A stretch of DNA of 64,000 nt, taken from Theocolax elegans. Lineage: Eukaryota; Arthropoda; Insecta; Hymenoptera; Cerocephalidae. The stretch's first letter is position 1, and each line of letters opens with the position of its first letter. The stretch lies in assembly GCA_026168455.1 (NCBI GenBank), contig CM047428.1:36321255-36385254 (forward strand), given 5' to 3'. Shown here in pieces: positions 30,689-41,935 of the stretch. The notes under the pieces are model-generated. The model had not been told where the DNA came from. It worked only from the letters and a program-made list of their open reading frames with translations, and did no database searches. The position numbers and the translations under genes are program-made.

Positions 30689-31034
30689 TACAAATATGTC
30701 ATGGTCACTGGGGATTTCAACATTGACATGAATTCTACCAGTGCCATGGGAAGCAGGTTTAGAGCAAATCTGATGGCTCTAGGACATCCAGTCAGAGCCA
30801 ACGCATCACGCGATGACATCAAGTGGGCCATCTCACACGTGGTTAGATCTCTTCCTCATTCGTGAACCAGTACCTGAACATGAATACATTAAGACGTCGG
30901 CTCCTTTCGCAGCTGAACATGATGCCATCAGTATCTCTACTCGGATTGAAAATGAGCAGCCTCAAGTGAAGGTAATTGGTAAACGAAATTTGGAAGGGGT
31001 CATAATCTCGCTACTACATTCGAATCATGCATAA
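30689..31034 (+). pseudogene. LINE-A endonuclease, C-terminal part
   Basis: VTGDFNIDMNS follows the TGA in the same frame. After a shift near 30800, SHTWLDLFLIRE and APFAAEHDAISI appear, the SDH-type end of APE endonucleases (the Asp-His pair is here EHD). Nicking activity is certainly lost in this copy. Confidence 0.75.
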
Positions 31035-31090
31035 CCTCCTCTTCCTCATCGAAATCGTTCCCTCATCCTTGGCCTGACCAGTCTGATCTC

Positions 31091-32588
31091 ATGGATATTT
31101 CTCCGATTAATTATCACCTTAGTCAGTATTCACATCAAGTTCATTCATCTCATAATATTCATAGCACCATTTCATCTACATTATCATCTTTATGCAACTC
31201 AATTTTAACAACTTTTGACCTGTTAGCGCCTGTAACTTTTCGCACCATTAAAACAAACCACAAACCCTGGATTTCTCGGGAAATCAAAGAAAGTATTAAA
31301 GCCAGAAATGCAGCTTTTAATAAATTTCGTGCTTCAGGTTCTGTTGACGATTATACCATGTATAAGGGTCTTAGAAATCAGGTTTCAAACACAGTCAACA
31401 CAAGTAAGTTCCACTTTCTGGCAAAGAAACTCAATAGCACGAAAGACCCAAAGAAATCGTGGAAATGCCTAAAGAATATGGGCCTCAGTACTAAGACAAA
31501 CCCATCACCGCTTAAATTATTCTCACCTCATCAGCTAAATTGTCACTATGCTTCAGTTTCAAATCATATCCAACCACTTTCCGTACAATCATTCTCAACC
31601 ATAATATGCAACTCTTGGCCTACATCACCCTCATCTCCCTCTTTTCATTTTTCTGCTATAACCGCGAAAGAAGTTCAACTTGCAATTTGGGGAGCGTCCT
31701 CAAGGGCAGTGGGGATTGTTGGCATATCTGTTGAAATGATTAAGTTGTTAGAGCCTCAATTAACACTGCACCTTGTTGATCTCTTTAATAATATGCTCTC
31801 AGTTGGCTATTTTCCGGAGAGCTGGAAAAGGGTATCACTGTTCCCATTGGCGAAGTCAAGCAGGGTAGAATCGTGTTCAGATACAAGACCGATTGCGAAA
31901 CTCTGCGAACTCTCGAAAATCTTGGAGAGACTTATACATAATCAGTTGTCTGAATATCTTGTGAAAAATCATATTCTCGTGGACAGACAAGCAGGTTTTC
32001 GCAGGGGGCACAGTACCCAGACAGCACTCCTGGGTGTCCGGGATGACGTTAGAAGAGCCATTAATGCTAGAAAGATCACGATTGTCGTCCTGCTTGACTT
32101 CTCTAAGGCATTCGATACTGTGCCTCATGGTAAACTTATGCAAAAACTGTGTGAGATTGGATGCTCTGACAACACATTGAGTTGGTTTCATCGGTATCTT
32201 GTAGGTCGCATGCATGCAGTGAAGAGTGAGACGGGCGTGTTATCAGACTGGCTTGAGATAAATGCGGGAGTGCCTCAGGGCAGTGTTCTTGGTCCGATAC
32301 TCTTTTCCATATATATAAATGATTTGCCTAAAGTTCTTTCTCACAGCAATTATATGCTGTTTGCCGATAACGCCCATGTCTACCATTCGTTTTTTCCGTC
32401 AGAATTAGAAGCAGGGGTACAACGTATCACGCAAGATGCAAATGCGATAGCCCTATGGGCTCACACGAACGGATTAAAGCTAAATGTAAAAAAGACGAAG
32501 GTTATGATTCTGGGCAGTCAGGCTTTTTTATCGCGTATCGACTTGAACACTGCCCCGAAGGTAGGGTTGGGAGCGGATCTCTTAAATT
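31091..32588 (+). pseudogene. LINE-A reverse transcriptase
   Basis: A 499-codon frame covering the linker and most RT motifs: LFPLAKSSRVESCSDTRPIA, LVDRQAGFRRGHSTQTALLG, VVLLDFSKAFDTVPH (first catalytic Asp), NAGVPQGSVLGPILFSIYIN. The catalytic box reads LFADNAHVYHSF where FADD is expected, so one metal-binding Asp is Asn. Copies at 36220 and 44180 keep FADD. The frame is cut at 32588 inside ADLLN|YECEVKSLG by the foldback insertion; the last residues shown by a translation past that point belong to the insert. Confidence 0.9.
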
Positions 32589-33666
32589 GAGGAGCTGGAT
32601 GCAAGAACACGCCGAGCGCGGCGAATGGATAGAGGAGGCGGAGAGAAATTAAGAAATTGACGTCACCGTGACCAAATTTTTTAATTTGCCGAATTTAATT
32701 TAAAAAAATACTGTTGTATGCAGAATTAAAAGACGCAACTTTTTTCTATTTAATGTTTTTCTGTACGATGTGCAGATCAGATGAAAAAAATTAAGAACTG
32801 GAAATTTAGAAAACGGATTTTTAATCCATTTTTCAAAATTGAATCGCCGTAACTTTGACAAATCTGAATGAAATTCCCTGATTTTTCGTACAGATACTTA
32901 ATATAGTCTAACGATAAATATAAACCTGTGAAAAATTCTACTTTAAACAAATTTTATACAACAATTGAACTTAACGTAAATAACAAGCTTTTAATACGGT
33001 TTCAGTATTCAGTAGTCGAAAATGTGTTGTAAAGTCTTAGATTTTGCAAACTTCCAGCGAGAGATTTGTTCGTTTATATTTGAAGATAATTTCTTAAAAA
33101 TTTCAGCTTATTTGGATAAAAAATGACAGAGTGATTAAAAGAAAACTAACTAAATACTTAACTAAATTACATAAAAATAAAGATATTTTATAGCATCAAA
33201 TGCAGTAATTATTTAAACCATTTTTATGCTGTAGTTTGATACAATATTACGCAATGCGATTTTCAATAAACAATAAAGACGCCCACTGATTTAAGCCGCG
33301 AAGCAGATGACCATTACGGCGACGAAGTCGATGTTCATTTGTTTACAATTTCGTTGTTTATATTGATGAGTGTACGCGAAATTTTTTATCCAAATAAGCT
33401 GAAATTTTTAAGAAATTATCTTCAAATATTAAGTATCTGTACGAAAAATCAGGGAATTTCTTAATTTTTTTCATCTGATCTGCACATCGTACAGAAAAAC
33501 ATTAAATAGAAAAAAGTTGCGTCTTTTAATTCTGCATACAACAGTATTTTTTTAAATTAAATTCGGCAAATTAAAATATTTGGTCACGGTGACGTCAATT
33601 TCTTAATTTCTCTCCGCCTCCTCTATCCATTCGCCGCGCTCGGCGTGTTCTTGCATCCAGCTCCTC
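32589..33666. mobile_element. 1078-bp foldback in LINE-A, AATT duplication
   Basis: Ends GAGGAGCTGGATGCAAGAAC / mirror GTTCTTGCATCCAGCTCCTC. Arms match for about 208 bp, with further mirrored blocks inside (32870-32900 with 33424-33450; 33078-33125 with 33390-33430). AATT flanks both ends (32585-32588, 33667-33670). RT homology resumes directly after it. No transposase. The TSD size fits Sola-like or other 4-bp-duplicating superfamilies; family undecided. Confidence 0.85.
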
Positions 33667-33670
33667 AATT

Positions 33671-34373
33671 ATGAATGCGAGGTTAAATCGCTTGGGGTCA
33701 TGATCTCTCCCTCTCTGGATTGGTCAAAGCAGGTACTAACTATCTCGGGTCGCGTACATGGGATTTTGCACTCATTGCGATATTATAAAATGACGTTGTC
33801 TCGAGGTCTTAGAAAAGTCTGGTAGAGGCTCTGATTTTTCCGCATTTTGACTATGCGTGTGCGGTGTTTAACAATGTTGACCAGACCAGAAATCTGAAAC
33901 TACAAAGACTGCTAAATGCTTGTGTCCGACTCGTGTGGGGGGACATAGCAAGGAGGGATCATGTAACTCCTTATAGGTTAAGTCTCAGGTGGTTATCAGT
34001 TGAGTCCAGACGCTCATACCTCATTGGCTCACTTGCATACAATATCATTGCTCATAACTCACCCACATATCTGGCAAATCATTTTATAAAAATAAATACC
34101 CTCTCTCATAATCCTCACACCTCTACTCGTCATCCTTCAAAATTGCTACATTATCTTCCCCCTCGTACAGAGTCTTTGAATAAGTTTTTTGTCATCACCG
34201 CATCTGAAATCATCAACGAATTTCCTACATTTTCATTCGACACTTCATCTATCACTCATTTCAAAAATACATTATTCGATCACCTGTTTTGACTTGACAA
34301 AACTGCCTGGGAAAATAGAGTGCGAAATGAGGGCTTAACACCTCCTCAGACCCCTCACCTCAATCTAGACTAA
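33671..34373 (+). pseudogene. LINE-A RT C-terminal domain
   Basis: Continues YECEVKSLGVMISPSLDWSK, with shifts before 33864. The main frame 33864-34292 reads NLKLQRLLNACVRLVWGDIA, RRDHVTPYRLSLRWLSVESR and RHPSKLLHYLPPRTESLN, a post-RT domain of CR1-type LINEs. A TGA at 34290 interrupts FDHLF*LDKTAWENRVRNEG, and the same frame runs on to about 34373. Confidence 0.85.
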
Positions 34374-35191
34374 GTCTTACAAATGTTTTTTACTGCGTAT
34401 TTTTATTGATGTGTAGTTGTTATATTTGTACTTAAATTATTTATTTATTATTGTATATACTATATTTTATTACTGGGTAAATGCGCAATATGCTTAAAAT
34501 CAGCTAAACTGATATTGTTATATAACTGTTATTATTATTGTTATTGTTTTATATTTTTATTTTTATACACCCTATTGTTTTTTTACTATTTTATTACTAT
34601 TGTAATTAAAATCAAAATGTATTTATATTCTAGTGCCTACGGGGTCTCAACCCCAAGGCCAAATAAAATTTAATCAATCAATCAATCAATCTCTTTATCT
34701 CTCTCTATCTCTATCTCGCATTCTCTCACTCACTCTTCTCTATCTCTCTCCCTTACTCTCCCTCTCAATCCCTCACACTCCCTCATTCTTACTCACTCTC
34801 TCCCTCTCACTGTCCCTCATTCATACTCACTCTCACTTTCGCACTCCCTCACTCTCCCTCATTCTTACTCGCTCTCACTCTCGCACTCTATCACTTTCTC
34901 CCTCATTCTCTCTGTCGCTCTGTACCTCTCATTCTCTGTCTCTATCTCTTATTCTCTCTCTGTCTCTCTCTCTCTCTCATTCTCTCTAACTCTCTCTGTA
35001 ACTCCTTTTTACTCTCTCTCTCTCTCTCTGTATATTTTATATTTTATTTTATTTTATATTCTATATTGTTATTGTTATGTTTACTTTACTGGTTTTATTT
35101 TTTTATTGTTATTATATTTTTATTGTATTTTTTTTGTTATTATTGTTACTTAATTATTCAATTATCTATTTATATGTTTATCCGTGTATTT
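34185..35191 (+). repeat. Segment duplicated at 37538-38538, first copy
   Basis: About 1 kb covering the LINE-A 3' end, its tail and the following CT-rich DNA recurs 3.35 kb downstream. Differences are nearly all 1-2-bp indels. Because it extends ~500 bp past the LINE tail, it is not a second retrotransposition event. Confidence 0.9.
34693..35035 (+). repeat. CT-rich low-complexity block
   Basis: Imperfect (CT)n with CTCA/CATT interruptions. Long frames here (34633-34989) are low-complexity and not genes. Confidence 0.9.
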
Positions 35192-35362
35192 ATTATCTCA
35201 TGTTACTTTGTTATCTGTTCTCTAGCGTGATGAGTGTTTTGTTTAGATTACTTTTGTATTTTCGCTGTATTTTATTTTAGTTTATTTGTTACTGCGCAAA
35301 TTATATTCATAATAAGTAAACGGGGATCTTAACCCGAAATACCAGATATAGATTCTATCCAT
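35036..35362 (+). mobile_element. LINE 3' end fragment
   Basis: An AT-rich stretch ending ACGGGGATCTTAACCCGAAA then TACCAGATATAGATTCTATC, with CT repeats after it. The GGG-loop-CCC hairpin (35323-35335) resembles the other LINE 3' ends here. No coding left. Confidence 0.5.
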
Positions 35363-35510
35363 CTCATTCTCTCTTATTCTCTCTCTCTCTCCCTCTCTCT
35401 CTCTCTCATTCTCTCTCTCTCTATCTCTCATTCTCTCTCTGTCTATCTCTCATTCTCTCTCTGTCTATCTCTCACTCTCTCTCTCTCTATCACCTTCTTC
35501 ACCCTCATTC
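35363..35510 (+). repeat. CT-rich block
   Basis: (CT)n with CATT interruptions between a LINE 3' end and the 5'-truncated start of LINE-B. Confidence 0.9.
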
Positions 35511-35600
35511 TCATTTCAAACTGTATCAACAAAAAAGGTTCAATGGGCCATCATTAGAGCCACCTCGAGGTCCGCAGGCGTCGACGGTATTACTACTAGA

Positions 35601-36449
35601 ATGATCAAATTGCTTGAGCCGCAACTCACGCTACCACTAACAAATCTGTTCAATGACATGTTGTCCGTCGGTTACTTTCCTGATTGCTGGAAGAGGGTTT
35701 TATTGTTTCCATTGGCGAAGTCGGGCAGGATGGAGTCGTGCTCGGACACAAGACCAATGGCCAAGCTCTGCGAGCTCTCGAAGATTCTGGAAAGAATAGT
35801 GCATGATCAGTTAACTGAGTATCTCGAAAATAACTATTTATTAACAGCTAGGCAAGCAGGGTTCCGAAAGGGACACAGTACTCAGTCGGCTCTTCTTGGT
35901 GTACTCGATGATGTGAGGAGGGCTATTGATTCTAGGAAGATCACGATTTTGGTCCTGTTCGACTTTTCCAAGGCTTTTGACACGGTGCCACATGATCTCC
36001 TCATCCAGAAGTTGGGCAGCATCGGATGCTCCGATGTCGTGCTAAATTGGTTTTATAGGTACCTAGTGGGCCGTACTCAGGCTGTAGTGGATGAGATTGG
36101 CACGACGTCGGAATGGTTAGGGGTAAACGCAGGTGTACCACAGGGTAGTGTCCTAGGTCCCGTCCTTTTTTCCATCTTCATCAATGACTTGCCTAAGATC
36201 CTAAAACATTGTAATCACATGTTGTTTGCCGATGACGCCCAGGTCTATCATTCGTTTTTTCCATCCGATTTTGATAATGCAGTTCAACGTGTTTCTCTCG
36301 ATGCGAATGCTATAGCGAACTGGGCGATTAATAATGGCCTTAAGCTGAATGTGGAAAAAACGAAGGTTATGATCCTGGGCAGTCAGGCCTATCTAGCGCG
36401 TATTAACTTGGACACTGTCCCAAAGGTCAGACTGTGCAATGAATACTGA
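35601..36449 (+). pseudogene. LINE-B reverse transcriptase
   Basis: 282 codons, with upstream homology from about 35520 (TKKVQWAIIRATSRSAGVDG). RT motifs: LFPLAKSGRMESCSDTRPMA, TARQAGFRKGHSTQSALLG, ILVLFDFSKAFDTVPHDLL, NAGVPQGSVLGPVLFSIFIN and an intact catalytic FADDAQVYHSFFP. Closely related to LINE-A but GC-richer. The frame ends at TGA 36447 through a frameshift; LRYENMVKSLGVMITPTLDW continues one frame over. Confidence 0.9.
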
Positions 36450-37166
36450 GGTATGAAAACATGGTAAAATCGCTCGGTGTGATGATAACCCCTACCCTAG
36501 ACTGGTCAAGACAAGTCATGGGTATCTCAAGGCGCGTCCACGGAGTATTGCACTCGCTACGCTATTACAACCAAAACTCTGTCGTTTAAACTCCGTAAGA
36601 ATCTAGTAGAAACACTTATTTTTCCGCATTTCGATTATGCGTGTGCGGTCTATCACGATGTAGATCAGACTAGGAATCTCAAGCTCCAAAGATTGTTAAA
36701 TGCGTGTGTGAGATTTGTATGGGGTAATATAGCGAGACGTGATCACGTTACTCCATATAGACTAGGCCTAAAATGGCTTTCCGTCGAGTCCAGACGTTCT
36801 CTTCTCATAGGTTCACTAGCATACAGTATCATCTCCCATAATACACCTTCTTACATAGCGAATCACTTCATTAAGCTTGACTCCCTCGACCATAATCCCC
36901 GTTCTTCCTCTCGTCACCCATCTAAACCCCTCACATACCTCCCACCACGCACCGAATCACTAAACAGGTCATTCATCATAACATCCACCCGTATCATCAA
37001 TCAGCTCCCTTTCATCACCTTTGATCCCATGCTCATAGACAAATTCAAAATCATTCTCTTCAGTCATCTGTTTGGGCTCGATAAGAATGCCTGGTCTACA
37101 CGGATCGCAACTGAGGGCATCACACCTCAGACCTTACCGAATCTCGAGGAGGCCTTGCAGACTTAG
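36450..37166 (+). pseudogene. LINE-B RT C-terminal domain
   Basis: After a second shift near 36575, the frame 36693-37166 reads LNACVRFVWGNIARRDHVTP, YRLGLKWLSVESRRSLLIGS, HPSKPLTYLPPRTESLNRSF and ends NLEEALQT. Same domain as in LINE-A. Confidence 0.85.
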
Positions 37167-37537
37167 TAGCGTAATATTTATGGATCTTTTATATTTTTGC
37201 GTTTTGTTTGTGTTTTTATTTATTTATTTATTTACTTTATTCTTATCTTATTTATTATTCTAGTCTGTAGTATTTTTTTTGCGAGCGGACTCGTGCGATC
37301 TTTATCTTTTAACTGTATCCAATCAAATTGCGACTATGTACCTGGTATTAAATTGGATAAACTGCGATCTTATTTATGTATATTCACACACATGTAATCC
37401 GTTAAAGCTTGTTTTTATGTTACTTTATTCTATTTTAATTAATTTGTTTATGTAGTTTTAAGACTTCATTTATTTAGTTTATTTAATTACTTATCATTTA
37501 TTTGTATTAAGTCAAAGCTTGTGTACAAACTGTTAGA

Positions 37538-38538
37538 TTTTTTGTCATCACCGCTCTGAAATCATCAACGAATTTCCTACATTTTCATTCGACACTCAAT
37601 CTATCACTCATTTCAAAAATACATTATTCGATCACCTGTTTTGACTTGACAAAACTGCCTGGGAAAATAGAGTGCGAAATGAGGGCTTAACACCTCCTCA
37701 GACCCTCACCTCAATCTAGACTAAGTCTTACAATGTTTTTTACTGCGTATTTTTATTGATGTGTAGTTGTTATATTTGTACTTAAATTATTTATTTATTA
37801 TTGTATATACTATATTTTATTACTGGGTAAATGCGCAATATGCTTAAAATCAGCTAAACTGATATTGTTATATAACTGTATTATTATTGTTATTGTTTTA
37901 TATTTTGATTTTTTATACACCCTATTGTTTTTTTTACTATTTTATTACTATGTAATTAAAATCAAAATGTATTTATATTCTAGTGCCTACGGGTCTCAAC
38001 CCCAAGGCCAAATAAAATTTAATCAATCAATCAATCAATCTCTTTATCTCTCTCTATCTCTATCTCGCATTCTCTCACTCACTCTTCTCTATCTCTCTCC
38101 CTTACTCTCCTCTCAATCCCTCACACTCCCTCATTCTTACTCACTCTCTCCCTCTCACTGTCCCTCATTCATACTCACTCTCACTTTCGCACTCCCTCAC
38201 TCTCCCTCATTCTTACTCGCTCTCACTCTCGCACTCTATCACTTTCTCCCTCATTCTCTCTGTCGCTCTGTACCTCTCATTCTCTGTCTCTATCTCTTAT
38301 TCTCTCTCTGTCTCTCTCTCTCTCTCATTCTCTCTAACTCTCTCTGTAACTCCTTTTTACTCTCTCTCTCTCTCTGTATATTTTATATTTTATTTTATTT
38401 TATATTCTATATTGTTATTGTTATGTTTACTTTACTGGTTTTATTTTTTTTATTGTTATTATATTTTTATTGTATTTTTTTTGTTATTATTGTTACTTAA
38501 TTATTCAATTATCTATTTATATGTTTATCCGTGTATTT
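37538..38538 (+). repeat. Second copy of the 34185-35191 segment
   Basis: Same order of LINE 3' coding end, UTR, hairpin (one G shorter, 37991-38003), (AATC)n tail and CT-rich block, with single-base indels. Both junctions are abrupt. Confidence 0.9.
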
Positions 38539-39155
38539 CTCTCATTCCTCTGTCTACTCTCATTCTTCTCTCCTCTCTAATTCTAATATTATTATTTACA
38601 TTAATACCTGATAAACTTTATATACTTCATAATCGATCGATTCATATTAATAAATTATTAATTATAATATTCCAATTAGAATTTAAAATACCACATGTAC
38701 TAGGATGACAAATATTAGAAGTTCAAACAGAAATAACGATTTGTTTTTACAATTTTTGATATATTGTTTACTTATATATATATATATATATATATATATC
38801 CCCATTAAAAAATCTCACTGGAGATCTCAGATCATATCCCAGGTAAGATGTCATACCAAAAACTCATTTCAGCAATTTTTCGTTCATTACACGTTTTAAA
38901 CCTTCTTATGTCGATTGATAACTTGTTTAAGTGGGTATCATACTCAATTACAAATACAAATTTCGCACCAGAAAATAGCAGACGAAAAAACAACTAATTT
39001 ACTTAAAACAATTAATAAAAACAAATTTACGCAAAAACAGGAGTTAGCTGGCCTCCGTTATGTAATTATCTATCATTTTACATAGCTTCAAGTTGCTATA
39101 ACAACATGTCACCGAGAAAACCTTAGAAAAATGCAATATTCTTATAATTTCTTGT
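38539..39155. other. AT-rich spacer with (TA)n
   Basis: (TA)n at 38776-38801. No gene. The part from about 39000 to 39240 is probably the body of the tRNA-like element on the minus strand. Confidence 0.4.
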
Positions 39156-39159
39156 ATGA

Positions 39160-39240
39160 AAAATAAAATTCAACTCTTCAGACATTTTCGAAATTTCAAT
39201 GAAAACAGCTTCAGCCCGGATTTGAACCGGGACCTAGCTC
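39160..39240 (-). repeat. tRNA-like element, 3' half (minus strand)
   Basis: The minus strand reads GAGCTAGGTCCCGGTTCAAA then TCCGGGCTGAAGC: a perfect box B with a CCCGG/CCGGG T-stem, but no box A, because CT repeats begin at 39241. Likely a truncated tRNA-derived SINE. Confidence 0.5.
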
Positions 39241-39557
39241 TTACTCTCGCACTCTATTACTCTAACTTTCGTTTTCTCTCTATCTCTCATTCTCTCTATC
39301 TCTCATTCTCTCCATCTCTCATTCTCTCTATCTCTCATTCTCTCCATCTCTCATTCTCTCCATCTCTCATTCTCTCCATCTCTCATTCTCTCCATCTCTC
39401 ATTCCCTCCATCTCTCATTCTCTCTATCTCTCATTCTCTCTCTCTCCCTCACACAGACTCTCATTCTTACTCATTCTCACTCTCGCACTCCTTCACTCTC
39501 CCTCATTCTTACTCGCTCTGTACCTCTCGTTCTCTGTTTCTATCTCTCATACTCTCT

Positions 39558-39593
<36 letters not shown>

Positions 39594-39596
39594 ACG
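39241..39596 (+). repeat. CT-rich block with CATTCTCTCCAT repeats
   Basis: A 16-bp TCTCATTCTCTCCATC-type unit is repeated ~10 times within CT-rich DNA. Open frames are low-complexity only. Confidence 0.9.
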
Positions 39597-40302
39597 TTAC
39601 AAAGGCAGTTGTCTCCCTGTGCGTGCTCGAATTTTGCTGGCTAATGCTTTAATTATTCCTCACTTTGACTATGCTTGTCCCGTATTTTTAGATCTTCCAT
39701 CTTATCTTAATATTAAAGTTCAACGCATGTGTAATACCGTTGTTAGATTTATTTTTCATCTACAACTTGAGGTAGCATTGCAGCCTTTCTATGATCAGCC
39801 AAACTGGCTTCCATTAAATGTTCGACGGAAATATTTCCTTGGTCTTTTATGTATAAATTGTTGGCCACCCAAACACCTCAATATTTACTCGATAAGCTGG
39901 CTTTTGTTGGCATTGAATTGCGTAGATCCAAACGAGTAAATACTGTTTTTAACCTACCTAATATTAAGAATCTTGCGTGTGAATCTTCGTTTATTTATTT
40001 AGCAATGGAAACGTGGGATAATATTATATCTAGAATAAGAGAGTGCTCTAATGTAAATATTTTTAAAATGTATTATAAAAATTTCTCCATGAGGATGGAT
40101 AGCGACTTATCCGATTTTATGTCCAATGCTTGCGACGTAGATTATTTTAATTTTAATTTAGCGTGAATTATTATTTTACATATGTATTATCGGTTATATT
40201 AATTCTTCTTTAGTTGTCTAATTTATTTTATATGTTCTATTTTATATGATTAGAGCCATCCGGTTGTATCAACTTTGGCGCAAATAAATATAGTTATCAA
40301 TC
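39597..40302 (+). mobile_element. LINE-C: 5'-truncated CR1-type copy, distinct family
   Basis: Directly preceded and followed by CT repeats. Codes the post-RT domain only: LIIPHFDYACPVFLDLPSYL, PNWLPLNVRRKYFLGLL, then in the second frame (39849-40166) KLLATQTPQYLLDKLAFVGI and FNLPNIKNLACESSF. One frameshift near 39860. The 3' UTR ends with GGTTGTATCAAC (small hairpin), CAAATAAATATAG and TTATCAATCGATCTCTC. Confidence 0.8.
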
Positions 40303-40344
40303 GATCTCTCATTCTCTCTCTCTTTCTCTCTCTCTCTCCTCTCT

Positions 40345-40395
<51 letters not shown>

Positions 40396-40425
40396 TCTCT
40401 CTACCTCTAATTCTCTCTATCACCT
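40303..40425 (+). repeat. (CT)n block
   Basis: CT-rich with an almost pure (CT)n core, 40350-40390. Confidence 0.95.
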
Positions 40426-40962
40426 GGATATATAAGTTTAAGTTTAATCAGGGTTACCATTTAGGGTTTTTCTGTCTTCTATTATCTAATGTAAATGGGG
40501 TCGTACTGTGTGAGTGGAACAAAGAAAAAATACCTCTATATGGCAAGACTGAGTTTAATCAGCATTGCTGTGTTATTTCATCTGTCATTTCTTCTGTATT
40601 TCATTGCGTCATTATACGTCATATTTGTTACTATTTTTTTATTTATTCATTGTATTCATTATATATATTCTTTTTTATTTTATATTGCGGTTGATATGCG
40701 AACACTAACTATTTTGTTTTTTAACTATTATGTTATTTATTTTTAAGTTTTAATTTATTAATCTATTAATCAATTGTTCATATATTTTATTTTGTTATTT
40801 TAATTCTTTACTCTGTCATGGTTTTTATTTTATATTTTTGTTATGCAAGTTTATATCATTATCTAGTTTTAAAAAAGTTTTACTCTATGTATCAGTTCGC
40901 TTTAGTGCCTATGGGGTTTCTACCCCATAATTGGCCCAATAAATACATCAATCAATCAATCT
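40426..40962 (+). mobile_element. LINE-D: 3' UTR fragment
   Basis: AT-rich and non-coding. Ends GTGCCTATGGGGTTTCTACC then CCATAATTGGCCCAATAAAT and (CAAT)n. A perfect 7-bp hairpin ATGGGGT-TTCT-ACCCCAT lies at 40911-40928. CT repeats on both sides. Its end is clearly related to that of LINE-A. Confidence 0.75.
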
Positions 40963-41418
40963 CTCTCCCTCTCTATCTCTCATTCTCTCTCTCATTCTCT
41001 CACTCTCTCAACCTCTCCCTCACGCTCCCTCACAAACCCTCATTCATATTCACTCTCTCCCTCTTACAGTCCCTCATTCTTACTCACTCTTACTCTCGCA
41101 CTCCCTCACTCTCCCTCATTCTTACTCGCTCTCTCTCATTCTCGCTCTCGCTCTCCATCCCCATTCACTCATTCTTCTTCTTTCTTTCGTTCTCTCTATT
41201 TTTCATTCACTCTCCCTTATTCTCACTCTTTCTCTATATTCTTCATTCTCTCTCTCTCTCTTTTTCTCTCTCTTTCAATCTCTATCTTCATTTCATTCTC
41301 TCTCTCTTATTCTCTCTCTCTTTCTCTCTCTCTCCCTCTCTCTAACTCTCATTCTCTCTCTCTCTATCTGTTTTCCTATCTCTTCCTCTCATTGTCTCTC
41401 TCGCTCTGACTCATTCTC
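40963..41418 (+). repeat. CT-rich block
   Basis: Imperfect (CT)n. Its right part (about 41365-41418) pairs with the GA-rich sequence 41449-41515 as an inverted repeat. Confidence 0.9.
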
Positions 41419-41448
41419 TCTGACGCCAAGATGATGTTTGTCGGACGG
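41419..41448 (+). other. Unique junction between CT and GA blocks
   Basis: GACGCCAAGATGATGTTTGT then CGGACGGAC. A near copy lies at 47302-47332, again just after a CT block. It probably marks the original flank of the CT locus. Confidence 0.6.
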
Positions 41449-41935
41449 ACAGAGAATAAGAGAATGAGACAGAGCGAGAGTGACAGTGAGAGGAAGAGAT
41501 AGAGAGACGGATAGAGAGAGAGAGAGAGAATGAGAGATAGCGAGAGGGAGAGAGAAAGAGAGAGAATGAAAGATAGAGAGAAAGAGAGAGAGAATGAAAG
41601 AGAGAGAATAAGAGAGATAGAATAAAAGATAGCGAGAAAGAGAGAGAGAAAATAAGAGAGAGATTGATAGATAGAGAGAAAGAGAGAGAATAAGAGAGAG
41701 TGAATGAATGACAGAGAGAATGAGAGAGAATATGGGAGAGTTAATAAAGGATAGAGAGAAAGAGAGAGAGAATAAGAAAGAGTGAATAGGAGATAGAGAG
41801 TGAGAGCGAGAATGAGAGAGAGAGTGATAGGGTGCGAGAGTGGGAGCGAGTAATAATGAGGGACTGTGAGAGGGAGAGAGTGAGTAAGAATGAGGGAGTG
41901 TGAGGGAGAGAGAGGGAAAGTGAGGGAGAAAGAGG
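41449..41935 (-). repeat. GA-rich block
   Basis: Imperfect (GA)n, i.e. CT on the strand that is sense for the minus-strand LINEs to its right. Confidence 0.9.

Larger units (their letters stand above)
28792..34692 (+). mobile_element. LINE-A: longest CR1/Jockey-type copy, with insertion
   Basis: Begins GCGCGGTGAGTACT directly after CT repeats and ends in (AATC)n at 34670-34692 followed directly by CT repeats. Order: 5' leader, ORF1 with PHD-like finger, coiled coil, APE endonuclease, RT, C-terminal domain, 3' UTR with a terminal hairpin GGGGTCTCAACCCC (34641-34654). Interrupted by a 1078-bp foldback (32589-33666). All frames are damaged. Confidence 0.85.
35511..37537 (+). mobile_element. LINE-B: 5'-truncated CR1/Jockey-type copy
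   Basis: Starts inside the ORF2 linker directly after CT repeats. Carries RT and the C-terminal domain, then an AT-rich 3' UTR (37167-37537) with (TTTA)n. The UTR is interrupted by the duplicated segment at 37538. Confidence 0.8.

Noticed and set aside
34633..41345. Long Ser/Leu-rich open frames (34633-34989, 37865-38500, 39156-39644, 40818-41345 and mirrors)
   Set aside because: They are translations of CT-rich low-complexity DNA; composition follows the repeat and nothing is conserved.
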